Positions 34,779 to 43,611 are shown, numbered from the stretch's first letter. The stretch: DNA of 64,000 nucleotides from CAG-170 sp022779365 (GCA_022779365.1 JALFSI010000010.1:1-64000); one strand, 5' to 3'. Numbers and translations: made by a program. Notes: generated by a model from the sequence alone, not told the origin.

Positions 34779-35455
34779 AAATTCTGGTCGTGGACGACGA
34801 GGCTCTGCTCGTCAAGGGGATCAAATTCAATCTGGAAAATGACGGCTACACCGTCGTCACCGGCAGTGATGGCGAGCAGGCGGTGGAGCAGGCGGCTGCC
34901 GGCGGGATCGACCTGATCGTGCTGGACCTGATGATGCCGAAGCTCGACGGACTTGGTGCGTGCCGAAGAATCCGCGAATTTTCCGACGTGCCCATTATCA
35001 TGCTCACCGCCAAGGCGGATGATATGGACAAGCTCATGGGCTTTGAGCATGGCGCGGACGATTATCTGACGAAGCCGTTTAACATTCTGGAGCTCAAGGC
35101 GCGCATCCGGGCGCTTCTGCGCCGCGCGAAGCCCGCTGAAAAGGAACAGCCGCGCGACGAGCTGCGCTGCGAGCACATCCGGCTGGACTGCACGGCGCGC
35201 GACGCGTATCGCGGCAGCGCCCGCGTAGAGCTGACTGCCAAGGAATTTGACCTTGCGGAGCTTCTGATGCGCAATCCGAACAGGGTCTATTCGCGCGACG
35301 CGCTGCTTTCGGCGATCTGGGGCTATGACAGCAGCAGCGATATTCGCACCGTGGACGTGCACATCCGCCGCCTGCGCGAAAAGCTGGAACAGAACCCGGC
35401 AGAGCCGGAGCACATTATGACCAAATGGGGAGTGGGGTACTATTTCCGCTACTAA
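34775..35455 (+). CDS. OmpR/PhoB-family response regulator
   Basis: 226 residues. Receiver domain opening MKILVVDDEALLVKGIKFNL with phospho-acceptor Asp in DLIVLDLMMPKLDG, the Thr of MLTAKAD and the Lys of DDYLTKPFN; the DNA-binding winged helix contains LTAKEFDLAELLMRNPNRVY and RTVDVHIRRLREKL. It acts with the kinase that overlaps its end. The ATG overlaps the comEA-like stop. The target genes are unknown; wall genes nearby are possible. Confidence 0.94.
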   Translation: MKILVVDDEALLVKGIKFNLENDGYTVVTGSDGEQAVEQAAAGGIDLIVLDLMMPKLDGLGACRRIREFSDVPIIMLTAKADDMDKLMGFEHGADDYLTKPFNILELKARIRALLRRAKPAEKEQPRDELRCEHIRLDCTARDAYRGSARVELTAKEFDLAELLMRNPNRVYSRDALLSAIWGYDSSSDIRTVDVHIRRLREKLEQNPAEPEHIMTKWGVGYYFRY

Positions 35456-36893
35456 ACGCCGCATCGGGCTGCTGCCGAGCAGCTCGCAGTTTCGCAATGC
35501 GCTGGCGTATGTCGCCATCACGCTGCTGGCGCTGCTGTTTTTGAATCTCTATTCCGCGAGAAATACGCGCACGCTGATGTTTCAGGCAAAGTACGCCGCC
35601 GCGCAGGATAAGCTCCAGCCGATCGTCTCGGCGTTCGGGGGGCTGGACGCACTGGCGGAGGAAAATGTGGAGCAGGTCATCTCCGTCTTGGGCGACCTCA
35701 ACGTTACGCGCGTGATCGTCACGGATTATGAAGCGCGCGCGCTGTATGACTCCTCTGTGGGGCAGAACTGCGTCGGGCGCTATGTGCTGTTTGAGGAGGT
35801 GGCGCAGGCACTCGGCGGCAACGACGTGTTTTACTGCGTGTATGACAGCGGCGCGCTGGAAAGCCGCGCCGCCATGCCCGTGCAGACGGACGGCGCGACG
35901 ATCGGCTGCGTTTACATGATGGAGTACGACACGGCGCAGGGCAAGATCATCGCCGATCTGGAACGCACATTTCTGCGCGGGTCGGTCATTCTGGAGGCGG
36001 CGATCGTGCTCGCGTCCGTGTGTTTTTCGATCATCTCCTCCGGGCGGATGCGCAAGATCCTCACGTCTGTGCGTCTTGCGCGCGAGGGTGAATATAACTA
36101 CAAGATCAGAATGCGCGGCGCGGACGAGTTCAGCAAGCTCGCCGCCGAGTTCAACAAGCTCACGGAGCGCCTGCAAGCGTCCGAAAGCGCGCAGCGGCAG
36201 TTTATCTCCGACGCTTCCCACGAGCTGAAAACGCCGTTGGCGTCCATCAAGCTCCTGTCCGACTCCATCTTGCAGAACGATATGGACACCGCCACCATGC
36301 GCGAGTTCGTCGCCGACATCGGCAGCGAGTCAGACCGCCTGACGCGCATGGCGCAGAAGCTGCTCGTGCTCAACCGCACGGAGCACGCCGTGGAGCTGGA
36401 GCATGAGGTCGTGGACGCGGAGGAGGTCGTGTCCCATGTGTTCCGAATGCTCATCCCGCTGGCGGCGCGCCGCGAGATCGACCTGACGGCAGACCTCGAG
36501 CACGGGTGTCTGATCCTCTCGGCGGAGGATGATCTGTATCAGATCCTCTTTAATCTTGTGGAAAACGGCATCAAGTATAACCGCGACGGCGGCAGCGTCC
36601 ATGTGAAGCTCCGCCGGACGGACGACGATGTGACGATCACCGTGGAGGACACCGGCGCGGGCATCCCGCATGAGGCGCTGGGGCACATTTTTGAGCGCTT
36701 TTACCGCGTGGATAAGGCGCGCTCGCGGCAGGCGGGCGGCTCGGGACTCGGGCTTTCCATCGTGCGCGAGCTCGTCGCGCGCAACCTCGGCGCGATCGAC
36801 GTCAGCTCCATCGAGGGCAGCGGCACGCGCTTTACCGTCGTGCTGCCGTACTTTGACATGGAGCGGGAGGAGGGGCACGATGAAGAGACGTAA
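35442..36893 (+). CDS. sensor histidine kinase, start codon probably non-canonical
   Basis: About 483 residues if begun at ATT 35442. Order: short basic start (KRR), membrane helix from FRNALAYVAITLLALLFLNL, extracellular sensor of about 120 residues, second helix SVILEAAIVLASVCFSIISS, HAMP, H-box FISDASHELKTPLASIK, N-box NLVENGIKYN, G boxes EDTGAGIP and GGSGLGLSIV. The frame is open from 35421 but has no ATG, GTG or TTG before a TTG at 35541, which would cut off the first membrane helix. An ATT at 35442 lies 9 nt after GGAG; ATC 35463 and CTG 35469 are alternatives. It overlaps the regulator stop by 14 nt. A sequencing error cannot be ruled out. Confidence 0.9.
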   Translation: MSATKRRIGLLPSSSQFRNALAYVAITLLALLFLNLYSARNTRTLMFQAKYAAAQDKLQPIVSAFGGLDALAEENVEQVISVLGDLNVTRVIVTDYEARALYDSSVGQNCVGRYVLFEEVAQALGGNDVFYCVYDSGALESRAAMPVQTDGATIGCVYMMEYDTAQGKIIADLERTFLRGSVILEAAIVLASVCFSIISSGRMRKILTSVRLAREGEYNYKIRMRGADEFSKLAAEFNKLTERLQASESAQRQFISDASHELKTPLASIKLLSDSILQNDMDTATMREFVADIGSESDRLTRMAQKLLVLNRTEHAVELEHEVVDAEEVVSHVFRMLIPLAARREIDLTADLEHGCLILSAEDDLYQILFNLVENGIKYNRDGGSVHVKLRRTDDDVTITVEDTGAGIPHEALGHIFERFYRVDKARSRQAGGSGLGLSIVRELVARNLGAIDVSSIEGSGTRFTVVLPYFDMEREEGHDEET

Positions 36894-37779
36894 GTGCCTG
36901 CTGGCGCTGCTTTTGTGCCTGCTGCTCGCGGGCTGCGCGATCACCCAGACGCAGTATGTGAACCCCATCCGCTTTTACTATAACCGCACGGAGGTCGCCT
37001 ATAATCAGCCCGGCGGCACGCTGGCGTATGAAACGCGCGATTTGATGAGCCGTCAGGTCGGCATCGACGAGATCCTCGCGCTGTATTTTGCAGGTCCGCA
37101 GGATGAGGCGCTCGTCTCGCCGTTTCCGAGCGGCACGGCGTGCACCGCGCTTTCGATGCAGGACGGCGTGCTCACGCTCACGCTGAATGACGCCTATGCG
37201 CAGCTCACCGGCGCGGCGCGCACGACCGCCGCCGCGTGCCTGACGCTGACGCTCACACAGATCCGCACTGTGGAGGAGGTCTGTCTCGAAACGCCCGACG
37301 CTGTGAGCGCCGAGCAGCGGCAGGTGCACTACCGCGCATCCGATTTCATCCTGCGCGACGCATCAGTCACGAACCCGGAGTGGACGGCGACGCTCTATTT
37401 CTGCGCCGCGCAGAGCCGCCAGATGCGCTCGGAAAAGCGCGCCGTTGCCTACCGCGCGCAGAGCGACCTGCCGCAGCTCGTGCTGGAGCAGCTTCTGGAC
37501 GGACCGACGCTTCAGAATCTCGTCAGCCCCATCCCGCGCGGCACGCGCTGCGTGGACGTGACGCTGACGGACGGCGTTTGCAGCGTGGTGCTGTCGGAGG
37601 AATTTACCGCCTGCGACACGGACGAAGCGTCTGCTGCGCTGGCAGTGCGCGCGTTGGCAGCGACGCTGTGCGAGCTGCCGGATGTGCAGAGCGTGCGGCT
37701 GTCGGTCATCGGCGTGCAGGATCTGACGTATTTCAGCATCGCAGAGCCGCTCGCACCGACGGATGATTGGTTTGCATAA
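36880..37779 (+). CDS. GerM-domain lipoprotein
   Basis: 299 residues. KRRKC, hydrophobic core and lipobox LLAGC give an extracytoplasmic lipoprotein. Two GerM-type domains follow: the first around 50-140 (ALSMQDGVLTLTLND), the second around 170-290 (LVLEQLLDGP, RGTRCVDVTLTDGVCSVVLS). GerM is needed for sporulation and germination in Bacillus, where it joins the channel complex between mother cell and forespore; LpqB-like proteins with kinases share the domain. Here it overlaps the kinase gene end by 14 nt, as LpqB does with MtrB in actinobacteria, so it may modulate the sensor. GGAGGAGG precedes the ATG. Confidence 0.88.
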   Translation: MKRRKCLLALLLCLLLAGCAITQTQYVNPIRFYYNRTEVAYNQPGGTLAYETRDLMSRQVGIDEILALYFAGPQDEALVSPFPSGTACTALSMQDGVLTLTLNDAYAQLTGAARTTAAACLTLTLTQIRTVEEVCLETPDAVSAEQRQVHYRASDFILRDASVTNPEWTATLYFCAAQSRQMRSEKRAVAYRAQSDLPQLVLEQLLDGPTLQNLVSPIPRGTRCVDVTLTDGVCSVVLSEEFTACDTDEASAALAVRALAATLCELPDVQSVRLSVIGVQDLTYFSIAEPLAPTDDWFA

Positions 37780-37797
37780 TAAAAAATTCTGGATAAA

Positions 37798-37833
37798 AAC
37801 CGCGCCGCAGCAACGAACTGCGGCGCGGTTTCT
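37798..37833. terminator. terminator between the GerM gene and the small Cys protein
   Basis: AACCGCGCCGCAG (37798-37810) and CTGCGGCGCGGTT (37818-37830), perfect 13-bp stem; TTTTT follows on the minus strand and TTTCT on the plus strand. Confidence 0.85.
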
Positions 37834-37836
37834 GCT

Positions 37837-38046
37837 TCAAAGTTTGAACTCTTCGGGGTCGTGCTGGGCTAATGGCGCGGACTGCGGGCGCGCGGGGACG
37901 CGCTTGAGCGGGTCATAGCGGAATTTGCGGCAGTGGTGCTCCACGGGCACAACGCCGTATTTCTGGCAGATCATATGCTCGCCGTCCATTTTGCCGGCAA
38001 ACTGGCAGTAGGTACAGTATCGGTCGATCTTTCTGCGGAAAAGCAA
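37837..38046 (-). CDS. small conserved Cys-rich protein
   Basis: 69 residues. Two CxxC-like groups, CTYCQFAGKMDGEHMICQKY and HHCRKFRYDPLKRVP, suggest a small zinc-binding fold; the RYDPLKRVP tail is a conserved feature I associate with uncharacterised Clostridia proteins. The start is a TTG at 38046, with AAAGGCGGT about 9 nt upstream. It lies 33 nt after ylbJ on the same strand and may share its transcript. Function unknown. Confidence 0.65.
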   Translation of the reverse strand: MLFRRKIDRYCTYCQFAGKMDGEHMICQKYGVVPVEHHCRKFRYDPLKRVPARPQSAPLAQHDPEEFKL

Positions 38047-38079
38047 AGCAAGTACCGCCTTTCATCATTCTTGCGGCTA

Positions 38080-39132
38080 TTATACACGCTTTGCGCGCAG
38101 ATTTCCAGTCATTACTTTTCGGAAAATGATGCAAATCGTGCCAGCCGCCGCATACAGTGCCGTGAGGCGCGCGGCGTCCTGCCGGTCGGCGAACAGAAAC
38201 AGACCCGCCGGGAGGCTCAATATCGCCGCGAGCGTGCCTTGCAGCAGCTTTGCGCGCAGATACCCGTGTACGCGCAGCCCCGCGTCCTGCATCACGCTTG
38301 CCACCTGCGCCGCCACGCCCACACCGCCGAACGCGAGCAGGAACGAGCACAGTGCAAACGCACCTACGCGCGGCAGCGCCGCGTGTGCAAGTAATGCCGT
38401 TCCGCCGCTCAGCTCCAGCACGCCGGAGAGGATAATGCGCAGCGCAGTCGGTGTTTCGGCGGGCAAGACCGTATCGAGTGCGCCGCAGAGCACGCGGAAC
38501 GTCACCACCATCATACACACCGAGAGCGAAACGCTCCCGGCGTTTTTCACCGCGCGGGTGAGGGCGGCGGAAAACGGGAGCGGCTTTGCGTCAGCCTGCT
38601 TTGCGGCGGCGCACTGCGGACGCGGTGCGCTCCCGCGCAGCAAAACGCCCAGCAGCACCGCCGACATGAGCTGGCATAGCCACAGCGCCAGTCCCGCACC
38701 GGGGCTGCCGAAGATACCCGCGCCCGCCATCGAAAAGACAAAGCCCGGACCGGCGTTGTTGGCGATGCGCGCCAGATGCGCCGCCTCCGCGGCGGACAAA
38801 CGCTCCTCCCGATAGCCCTCCGCCGCGCTCTGCGCCCCGGCGGGATAGCCGCCGAGCAGCCCCGCCGCCCACACCGCTGCGCCGCCCCGGCTCACGCCGA
38901 GCAGCCGCGCCGGAGCGGCGCAGACCGCGTTTGCAAAGCGCTGTGTCAGCCCCAGCGCGTTCAGCATCCCCGTGCAGACGAAAAACGGAAAGAGCGCCGG
39001 GAGCACCGCGCCCGCGCAGAGCGCCAGCCCCTCCGCCACCGCTTGCGCTGCCCGCTGCGGTCGCAGCAGCAAAAATGCCGCCCATCCTGCAAGCAAAGCC
39101 GCCTGCAAAATTCCGCGCAGCCGTGTTTTCAT
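38080..39132 (-). CDS. ylbJ: sporulation integral membrane protein YlbJ
   Basis: 350 residues with eight or so membrane helices. Family marks: ALFPFFVCTGML, AAGLLGGYPAGAQSAAEGYR and ARIANNAGPGFVFSMAG, which belong to the nucleoside-recognition/Gate-type fold of YlbJ. In Bacillus it is mother-cell expressed (sigma-E) and needed for the spore cortex. The ATG at 39132 follows GAGGTGG; the frame runs upstream to 39363 but crosses into the divergent yqfC region. Possible sigma-E promoters lie at 39151-39194. Confidence 0.9.
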   Translation of the reverse strand: MKTRLRGILQAALLAGWAAFLLLRPQRAAQAVAEGLALCAGAVLPALFPFFVCTGMLNALGLTQRFANAVCAAPARLLGVSRGGAAVWAAGLLGGYPAGAQSAAEGYREERLSAAEAAHLARIANNAGPGFVFSMAGAGIFGSPGAGLALWLCQLMSAVLLGVLLRGSAPRPQCAAAKQADAKPLPFSAALTRAVKNAGSVSLSVCMMVVTFRVLCGALDTVLPAETPTALRIILSGVLELSGGTALLAHAALPRVGAFALCSFLLAFGGVGVAAQVASVMQDAGLRVHGYLRAKLLQGTLAAILSLPAGLFLFADRQDAARLTALYAAAGTICIIFRKVMTGNLRAKRV

Positions 39133-39150
39133 CCGCACCACCTCGGGACA

Positions 39151-39194
39151 AACGTATGCCGGAGCGGAAAAATTTAGTCCCGGCGGCATAGGAT
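39151..39194. promoter_or_regulatory. possible divergent sigma-E promoters (ylbJ and yqfCD)
   Basis: Plus strand: GAAAAAT (39167-39173), 13-nt spacer, CATAGGAT (39187-39194). Minus strand: CATACGTT (39158 to 39151) facing ylbJ, with no good -35. Both -10 boxes resemble the sigma-E CATACAMT pattern. Expected biology supports this; sequence match is modest. Confidence 0.35.
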
Positions 39195-39216
39195 AGAACG
39201 AAGTGAGGTGGACAGG

Positions 39217-39498
39217 ATGAGGTTTGTGAAAAAGGTCCTGCAGGCTGTCTGTGCGCGGCTGGACGTGCCGGGCGAGGCGACGGGCGCGCCGTGCGTGACG
39301 CTGTGCGGCTTTACCGAGTGCAGCGTGGACTGTGCGTGTACGATCGCAGAATATGAGCCGCATGAGATCGTTGCCGCGCTGAAGGATGGCGCGGTGAGGA
39401 TCGAGGGCAGCGGTCTTGAGGTGCGCCAGATGCGGCGCGACCGGCTGTGCGTCACGGGGAAAATTCGCGCCGTGACGTATCTGGAGGGCGGCGTGTAA
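39217..39498 (+). CDS. yqfC: sporulation protein YqfC
   Basis: 93 residues of the YabP/YqfC family, short beta-rich proteins with no known enzyme activity. The sequence ends in RDRLCVTGKIRAVTYLEG, the conserved tail. In Bacillus yqfC and yqfD are an operon under sigma-E and are needed for sporulation. The ATG at 39217 is 6 nt from GAGGTG; a GTG three codons upstream is less likely. Its stop codon overlaps the yqfD ATG by one base. Confidence 0.88.
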   Translation: MRFVKKVLQAVCARLDVPGEATGAPCVTLCGFTECSVDCACTIAEYEPHEIVAALKDGAVRIEGSGLEVRQMRRDRLCVTGKIRAVTYLEGGV

Positions 39499-40694
39499 TG
39501 TGGGGCGTTTTGTGGTATGTGCTCGGCTGCTGCCGCGTGTGTGTGACGGGCGCGAGCGTGCAGTGGGCGCTCAACGAATTTGCGCGGCGCGGCATCCCGG
39601 CACGGAAAATCTGCCACGTTGACGAGCTGCATCTGGAGGCGACGATCCTCGCGCGCGACCTGCCGCGCGCGAGACTTGCCGCGCAGCGCGCGATGTGTTC
39701 GCTCGAGCCGGTCCGGCAGTGGGGACTTGCGCGGACGCTCGCGCCGCTGAAAAAGCGCTGGGGCCTGTGCGCGGCGCTGCTGGTACTGGTGCTCGCCGCC
39801 GCCGTTTTGCCGCGATTTGTCTGGTTTTACGAGGTCAGCGGCAACGAGCGCGTCCCCACGCAGAAAATCCTGCGCGAGCTGGACGCCATCGGTGTGGGCT
39901 TCGGCACGTACGGACCGTCCATCAAGCCGCAGGAGGTCAAAAACCAGATGCTCTGCCGCATCCCGGAGCTGCAATGGCTCACCATCCAGCAGAGCGGCGG
40001 CACGGCGGTCGTGGTCGTGCGGGAGCGTCCGCAGACCGAGCCGGTCAACGACCGGCGCACGCCGCGCAACGTTGTCGCAAGCCGTGCGGGCGTGCTCACG
40101 CGCGTGGCGGTGTATGAGGGCGGCAGCCTGTGCAAGGTGGGCGACGTGGTGTCGGCAGGGCAGATGCTCGTCTCCGGCTATCTCGACTGGGGCTATAAAA
40201 CGCAGGTCGTCGGGGCATTGGCGGAAATTTACGCCGCGACGTGGCGCAAAAGCTGCACCGTGCTTCCCGACACCGCACTGCGCAAAATACCCACGGGCGA
40301 GACAAAGCGCACGGTGAGCCTGATTTTTGGACGCAGGCGCGTGAGCCTCGCGGGCAGCTCCCGCGCGGGAGAAAACCGCGACCGCACGACGCGGCGGATA
40401 CAAATTGTTCTTCCGGGCGGGCATTTACTGCCGGTTGCTATTGAAATCAGCGAGCAAAACGTTTATGATACAGAGGGAAAGCAGGTGCGCGAGCCGGATG
40501 CGCGCGCGCTTCTGGAGCGCGACGCCATCAGCCGTGTCCGGCAGGACATGATCGCCGGGACGGTCACGAAAAGCCGCCTGACGCTGCGGCATGAGGGCGG
40601 CTGCTGGCGGCTGTACGCGGCGCTGGAGTGCGAGGAAATGATCGCCCGCATGGTAAACGCCGAGATTTTTAAGGACGGAATTGCGAATGATTGA
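39498..40694 (+). CDS. yqfD: sporulation protein YqfD
   Basis: 398 residues. N-terminal domain with ARRGIPARKI and DLPRARLAAQR, one membrane helix (about 97-114), then an extracytoplasmic domain with FVWFYEVSGNERVPTQKILR, GTAVVVVRER and a conserved VASRAGVLTRVAVYEGG. Bacillus YqfD is a mother-cell sporulation protein of unknown mechanism. GGAGGG lies at suitable distance from the ATG, which shares one base with the yqfC stop. Its end overlaps phoH by 8 nt, so sporulation and phoH-era genes may be transcribed together. Confidence 0.9.
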   Translation: MWGVLWYVLGCCRVCVTGASVQWALNEFARRGIPARKICHVDELHLEATILARDLPRARLAAQRAMCSLEPVRQWGLARTLAPLKKRWGLCAALLVLVLAAAVLPRFVWFYEVSGNERVPTQKILRELDAIGVGFGTYGPSIKPQEVKNQMLCRIPELQWLTIQQSGGTAVVVVRERPQTEPVNDRRTPRNVVASRAGVLTRVAVYEGGSLCKVGDVVSAGQMLVSGYLDWGYKTQVVGALAEIYAATWRKSCTVLPDTALRKIPTGETKRTVSLIFGRRRVSLAGSSRAGENRDRTTRRIQIVLPGGHLLPVAIEISEQNVYDTEGKQVREPDARALLERDAISRVRQDMIAGTVTKSRLTLRHEGGCWRLYAALECEEMIARMVNAEIFKDGIAND

Positions 40695-41694
40695 AAAGAC
40701 CATCAATGCCGAACGTGTGGAATGCCTGATCGACGTATTCGGGTCGTTTGACGAGAACATCAAGCGCATCGAATCGGAGTTCGGCGTGCACATCACGAAC
40801 CGCGGCACGGAGCTGAAAATTCAGGGTGACGAGGAGGCGGCGGATCAGGGTGCGCGGGCGCTTGAGGCGCTGCTGGCGCTGGCCGCCAAGGGCGAGGATA
40901 TTGACGAGCAGAAGGTGCGCTATCTTATCTCGCTCGTCAAGACCGGCAACGAGGACAAGGTCAGCCAGATGGCAAAGGACGTCGTGTGTGTCACGGCGCG
41001 CGGCAAGCCGGTCAAGGCAAAGACCATCGGGCAGCAGAAATATCTGCGCGCCATCGAAAAAAACACCGTGACCATCGGCGTTGGACCTGCCGGCACGGGC
41101 AAGACATATCTGGCGGTGGCGGAGGCGGTGAACGCCTTCCGCGCCAAGACCGTCAACCGCATCATCCTTACGCGCCCCGCCGTGGAAGCGGGGGAGCGGC
41201 TGGGCTTTTTGCCGGGCGACCTGCAAAACAAGGTCGATCCGTACCTGCGCCCGCTCTATGACGCGTTGTTCGATATGTTAGGGCCGGAAACGTACAACAA
41301 GTATCTGGAACGCGGCAATATCGAGGTCGCGCCGCTGGCGTATATGCGCGGCAGGACGCTGGACGACAGCTTTATCATCCTCGACGAGGCGCAGAACACC
41401 ACGCGCGAGCAGATGAAGATGTTCTTAACGCGCCTCGGCTTCGGCTCGAAGATCGTCATCACCGGCGACGTGACGCAGATCGACCTGCCGTCCGACAAGG
41501 TCAGCGGTCTGAAAGAAGCGGTGCGCGTGCTGGAAAATATGGAGGACATTGCCATCTGCCGCCTGACGGGTGCGGACGTGGTGCGCCACCAGCTCGTACA
41601 GCAAATTGTCGCCGCCTATGAGCGCTTTGAGCAGGCACACCCACAGCCGCCTGCCGCGCCGGGCAAAAAGTTTTCGTATACAAAGAGGAAATGA
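40687..41694 (+). CDS. phoH: PhoH family ATPase (PhoL)
   Basis: 335 residues. N-terminal KH-like region, then P-loop GPAGTGKTYLAVAEAV, motif RPAVEAGERLGFLPGDL, FIILDEAQNTTREQMKMFLT (Walker B) and ITGDVTQIDLP. PhoH proteins are ATPases linked to RNA metabolism and are almost always encoded just before ybeY and era, as here. I use the ATG at 40687; a TTG two codons upstream is possible. It overlaps the yqfD end. Confidence 0.95.
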   Translation: MIEKTINAERVECLIDVFGSFDENIKRIESEFGVHITNRGTELKIQGDEEAADQGARALEALLALAAKGEDIDEQKVRYLISLVKTGNEDKVSQMAKDVVCVTARGKPVKAKTIGQQKYLRAIEKNTVTIGVGPAGTGKTYLAVAEAVNAFRAKTVNRIILTRPAVEAGERLGFLPGDLQNKVDPYLRPLYDALFDMLGPETYNKYLERGNIEVAPLAYMRGRTLDDSFIILDEAQNTTREQMKMFLTRLGFGSKIVITGDVTQIDLPSDKVSGLKEAVRVLENMEDIAICRLTGADVVRHQLVQQIVAAYERFEQAHPQPPAAPGKKFSYTKRK

Positions 41695-41696
41695 GC

Positions 41697-42191
41697 ATGG
41701 AGCATAAGATCGTCATTACCTGCGAAGCACGCGGGCTGTGGAGTCTGCCGGTCAAAAGGCAGATCCGCACCTGCATCCGCGCCGCGCTGAAGCTGGAGAA
41801 AATCACCGCACCGTGTGAGATCAACGTCCTCATCTGCGGCGATGAGACCATTCGCGCGCTCAACCGCGAGACGCGGCAGACCGACCGCGCGACGGACGTG
41901 CTGTCGTTCCCGATGTTTGACCTGACCCCCGGCGAGCCGCCCGCGGACTGGTCGGACTACCGAGACCCCGGCACAGGGCTCGTGCCGCTCGGAGACATGG
42001 CGATCTCCTATGAGCGCGCCTGCGCGCAGGCAAAGGAATTTGGGCACAGCGCCGCGCGCGAGGTGGGGTATCTGACCATCCACTCCGTGCTGCATCTGCT
42101 GGGCTATGACCATATGGACGAGGGCGCGATGAAGCGCCAGATGCGCGCGCGCGAGGAAGCCATCCTCGCCGAGGTCGCGTTGAGCAGATGA
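41697..42191 (+). CDS. ybeY: endoribonuclease YbeY
   Basis: 164 residues. Zinc motif HSVLHLLGYDH plus the upstream DVLSFPMF segment. YbeY takes part in 16S rRNA 3'-end maturation and ribosome quality control. I take the ATG at 41697, 7 nt from GAGGA; the ATG at 41691 is too close. It has a 4-nt ATGA overlap with the following acetyltransferase gene. Confidence 0.96.
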   Translation: MEHKIVITCEARGLWSLPVKRQIRTCIRAALKLEKITAPCEINVLICGDETIRALNRETRQTDRATDVLSFPMFDLTPGEPPADWSDYRDPGTGLVPLGDMAISYERACAQAKEFGHSAAREVGYLTIHSVLHLLGYDHMDEGAMKRQMRAREEAILAEVALSR

Positions 42192-42721
42192 CGGACGCAA
42201 GGGGCAGTCAGATCGTATTTCGCCGCGCGGTCGCGGCTGATGCTCCGCTTCTGGCGCGGACGCAGCGTGATGCCTGGGCGGCAACGTATCGCGGGATCTA
42301 TCCCGATGCGTGGATCGACTCATTTGATTTTCAGGCGCGCACAGTACGCTGGCGCGAGCTGACGCAGGACGCGGCACAGGAGATCTGGCTCGCTCTGGAC
42401 GCGGAGACCTGCGCGGGGTATTATGTTTTTGGTGCGCCGCGTCATGGAGCGTACAAGACGTTTCCTCTCTGCCTCAACGCGCTTTATCTGCTGCCGCCGT
42501 ATCAGCGGCGCGGGATCGGACGCATGATTTTTGCACGCCTGTACCGGCAGTGCGCCGCTGGCGGCATCGAGGGATTTTTCTGCGGCTGCAATCTTCACAA
42601 CCTGCCGGCACGGCAGTTTTATGAAAAAATGGGCGGCATACCCGGAAACATTGACAGCGGGCATACAAATCGCGCCGAGGATCAAATTTATTACGAATTT
42701 TACTTAGGAGATACAACATGA
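42188..42721 (+). CDS. GNAT-family N-acetyltransferase
   Basis: 177 residues. Acetyl-CoA motif LLPPYQRRGIGRMIFARLY, N-terminal FRRAVAADAPLLARTQRDAW and the final NLPARQFYEKMGG (motif B). The substrate cannot be told. It sits between ybeY and era, where Firmicutes usually carry dgkA and cdd; neither is present here. It overlaps both neighbours by 4 nt, so it is fully part of the operon. Confidence 0.9.
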   Translation: MTDARGSQIVFRRAVAADAPLLARTQRDAWAATYRGIYPDAWIDSFDFQARTVRWRELTQDAAQEIWLALDAETCAGYYVFGAPRHGAYKTFPLCLNALYLLPPYQRRGIGRMIFARLYRQCAAGGIEGFFCGCNLHNLPARQFYEKMGGIPGNIDSGHTNRAEDQIYYEFYLGDTT

Positions 42722-43611
42722 ATCAGAGATCCGCCATGATCACCATCGCCGGGCGTCCGAACGTCGGCAAATCGACGCTCACGAACGCGTTGGCGGGCGA
42801 AAAGATCGCCATCGTGTCCCACAAGCCGCAGACGACCCGCAGCCGCATCTGCGCCATTGTGAACCGGCAGGACTGCCAGCTCGTGTTCGTGGACACGCCG
42901 GGCTTCCACCGCCCGCGCACCAAGCTCGGCGACTATATGGTGGGCGTCGTGCGCCAGTCCGTTGCGGACGTGGACGCGGTCATCCTCATGGTCGAGCCCA
43001 TCGCCAACGTCGGCGAGCAGGAGCAGGAGCTGCTGCGGCAGATTAAAGCCAACGGCACGCCATGTATTTTAGTCATCAACAAGATCGACACCGTGGAAAA
43101 GGAAGCGCTGCTGGCGGTCATCGCCGCGTATCAGAGCGAGATGGACTTTGCCGCCGTGCTGCCCATCAGCGCCAAATGGCGCGACGGCGTGGCACAGGTT
43201 TTGGAGGAGTGTGAAAAATTTGCCCAGCCCGGTCCGCAGCTTTTCCCGGACGATATGGTCACCGACCAGCCCGAAAAGCAGGTCATGGCGGAGATCATCC
43301 GCGAAAAGCTGCTGTGGAATCTCGAACGCGAAATTCCGCACGGCACGGCGGTGGAGATCACAAAATTCTCCGAGCGCGACGATGGCATCATTGATCTGGA
43401 TGCGACCATCTACTGCGAAAAAGCGAGTCACAAGGGCATCATCATCGGAAAAAATGGGCAGATGCTCAAAAAGATCAGCACGCAGGCGCGTGCCGACTGC
43501 GAACGATTCATGGGCACGAAGGTCTTTTTGCAGACGTGGGTGCGCGTGAAGGAAAACTGGCGCGACAGCCAGTTCCTCCTCAGCAATTTCGGCTATCGCA
43601 ATGATAACTGA
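42718..43611 (+). CDS. era: GTPase Era
   Basis: 297 residues. G1 GRPNVGKSTLTNALAG, G2 TTR, G3 DTPGFH, G4 NKID, and the C-terminal KH domain with HKGIIIGKNGQMLKKI. Era binds the 3' end of 16S rRNA during assembly of the small subunit. GGAGAT precedes the ATG, which overlaps the acetyltransferase stop. It is followed by yqzL and recO. Confidence 0.98.
   Translation: MNQRSAMITIAGRPNVGKSTLTNALAGEKIAIVSHKPQTTRSRICAIVNRQDCQLVFVDTPGFHRPRTKLGDYMVGVVRQSVADVDAVILMVEPIANVGEQEQELLRQIKANGTPCILVINKIDTVEKEALLAVIAAYQSEMDFAAVLPISAKWRDGVAQVLEECEKFAQPGPQLFPDDMVTDQPEKQVMAEIIREKLLWNLEREIPHGTAVEITKFSERDDGIIDLDATIYCEKASHKGIIIGKNGQMLKKISTQARADCERFMGTKVFLQTWVRVKENWRDSQFLLSNFGYRNDN

Noticed and set aside
35541..36893. 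Histidine kinase starting at TTG 35541
   Set aside because: This start would remove the first membrane helix and has no ribosome site; the upstream open frame codes for a normal helix.
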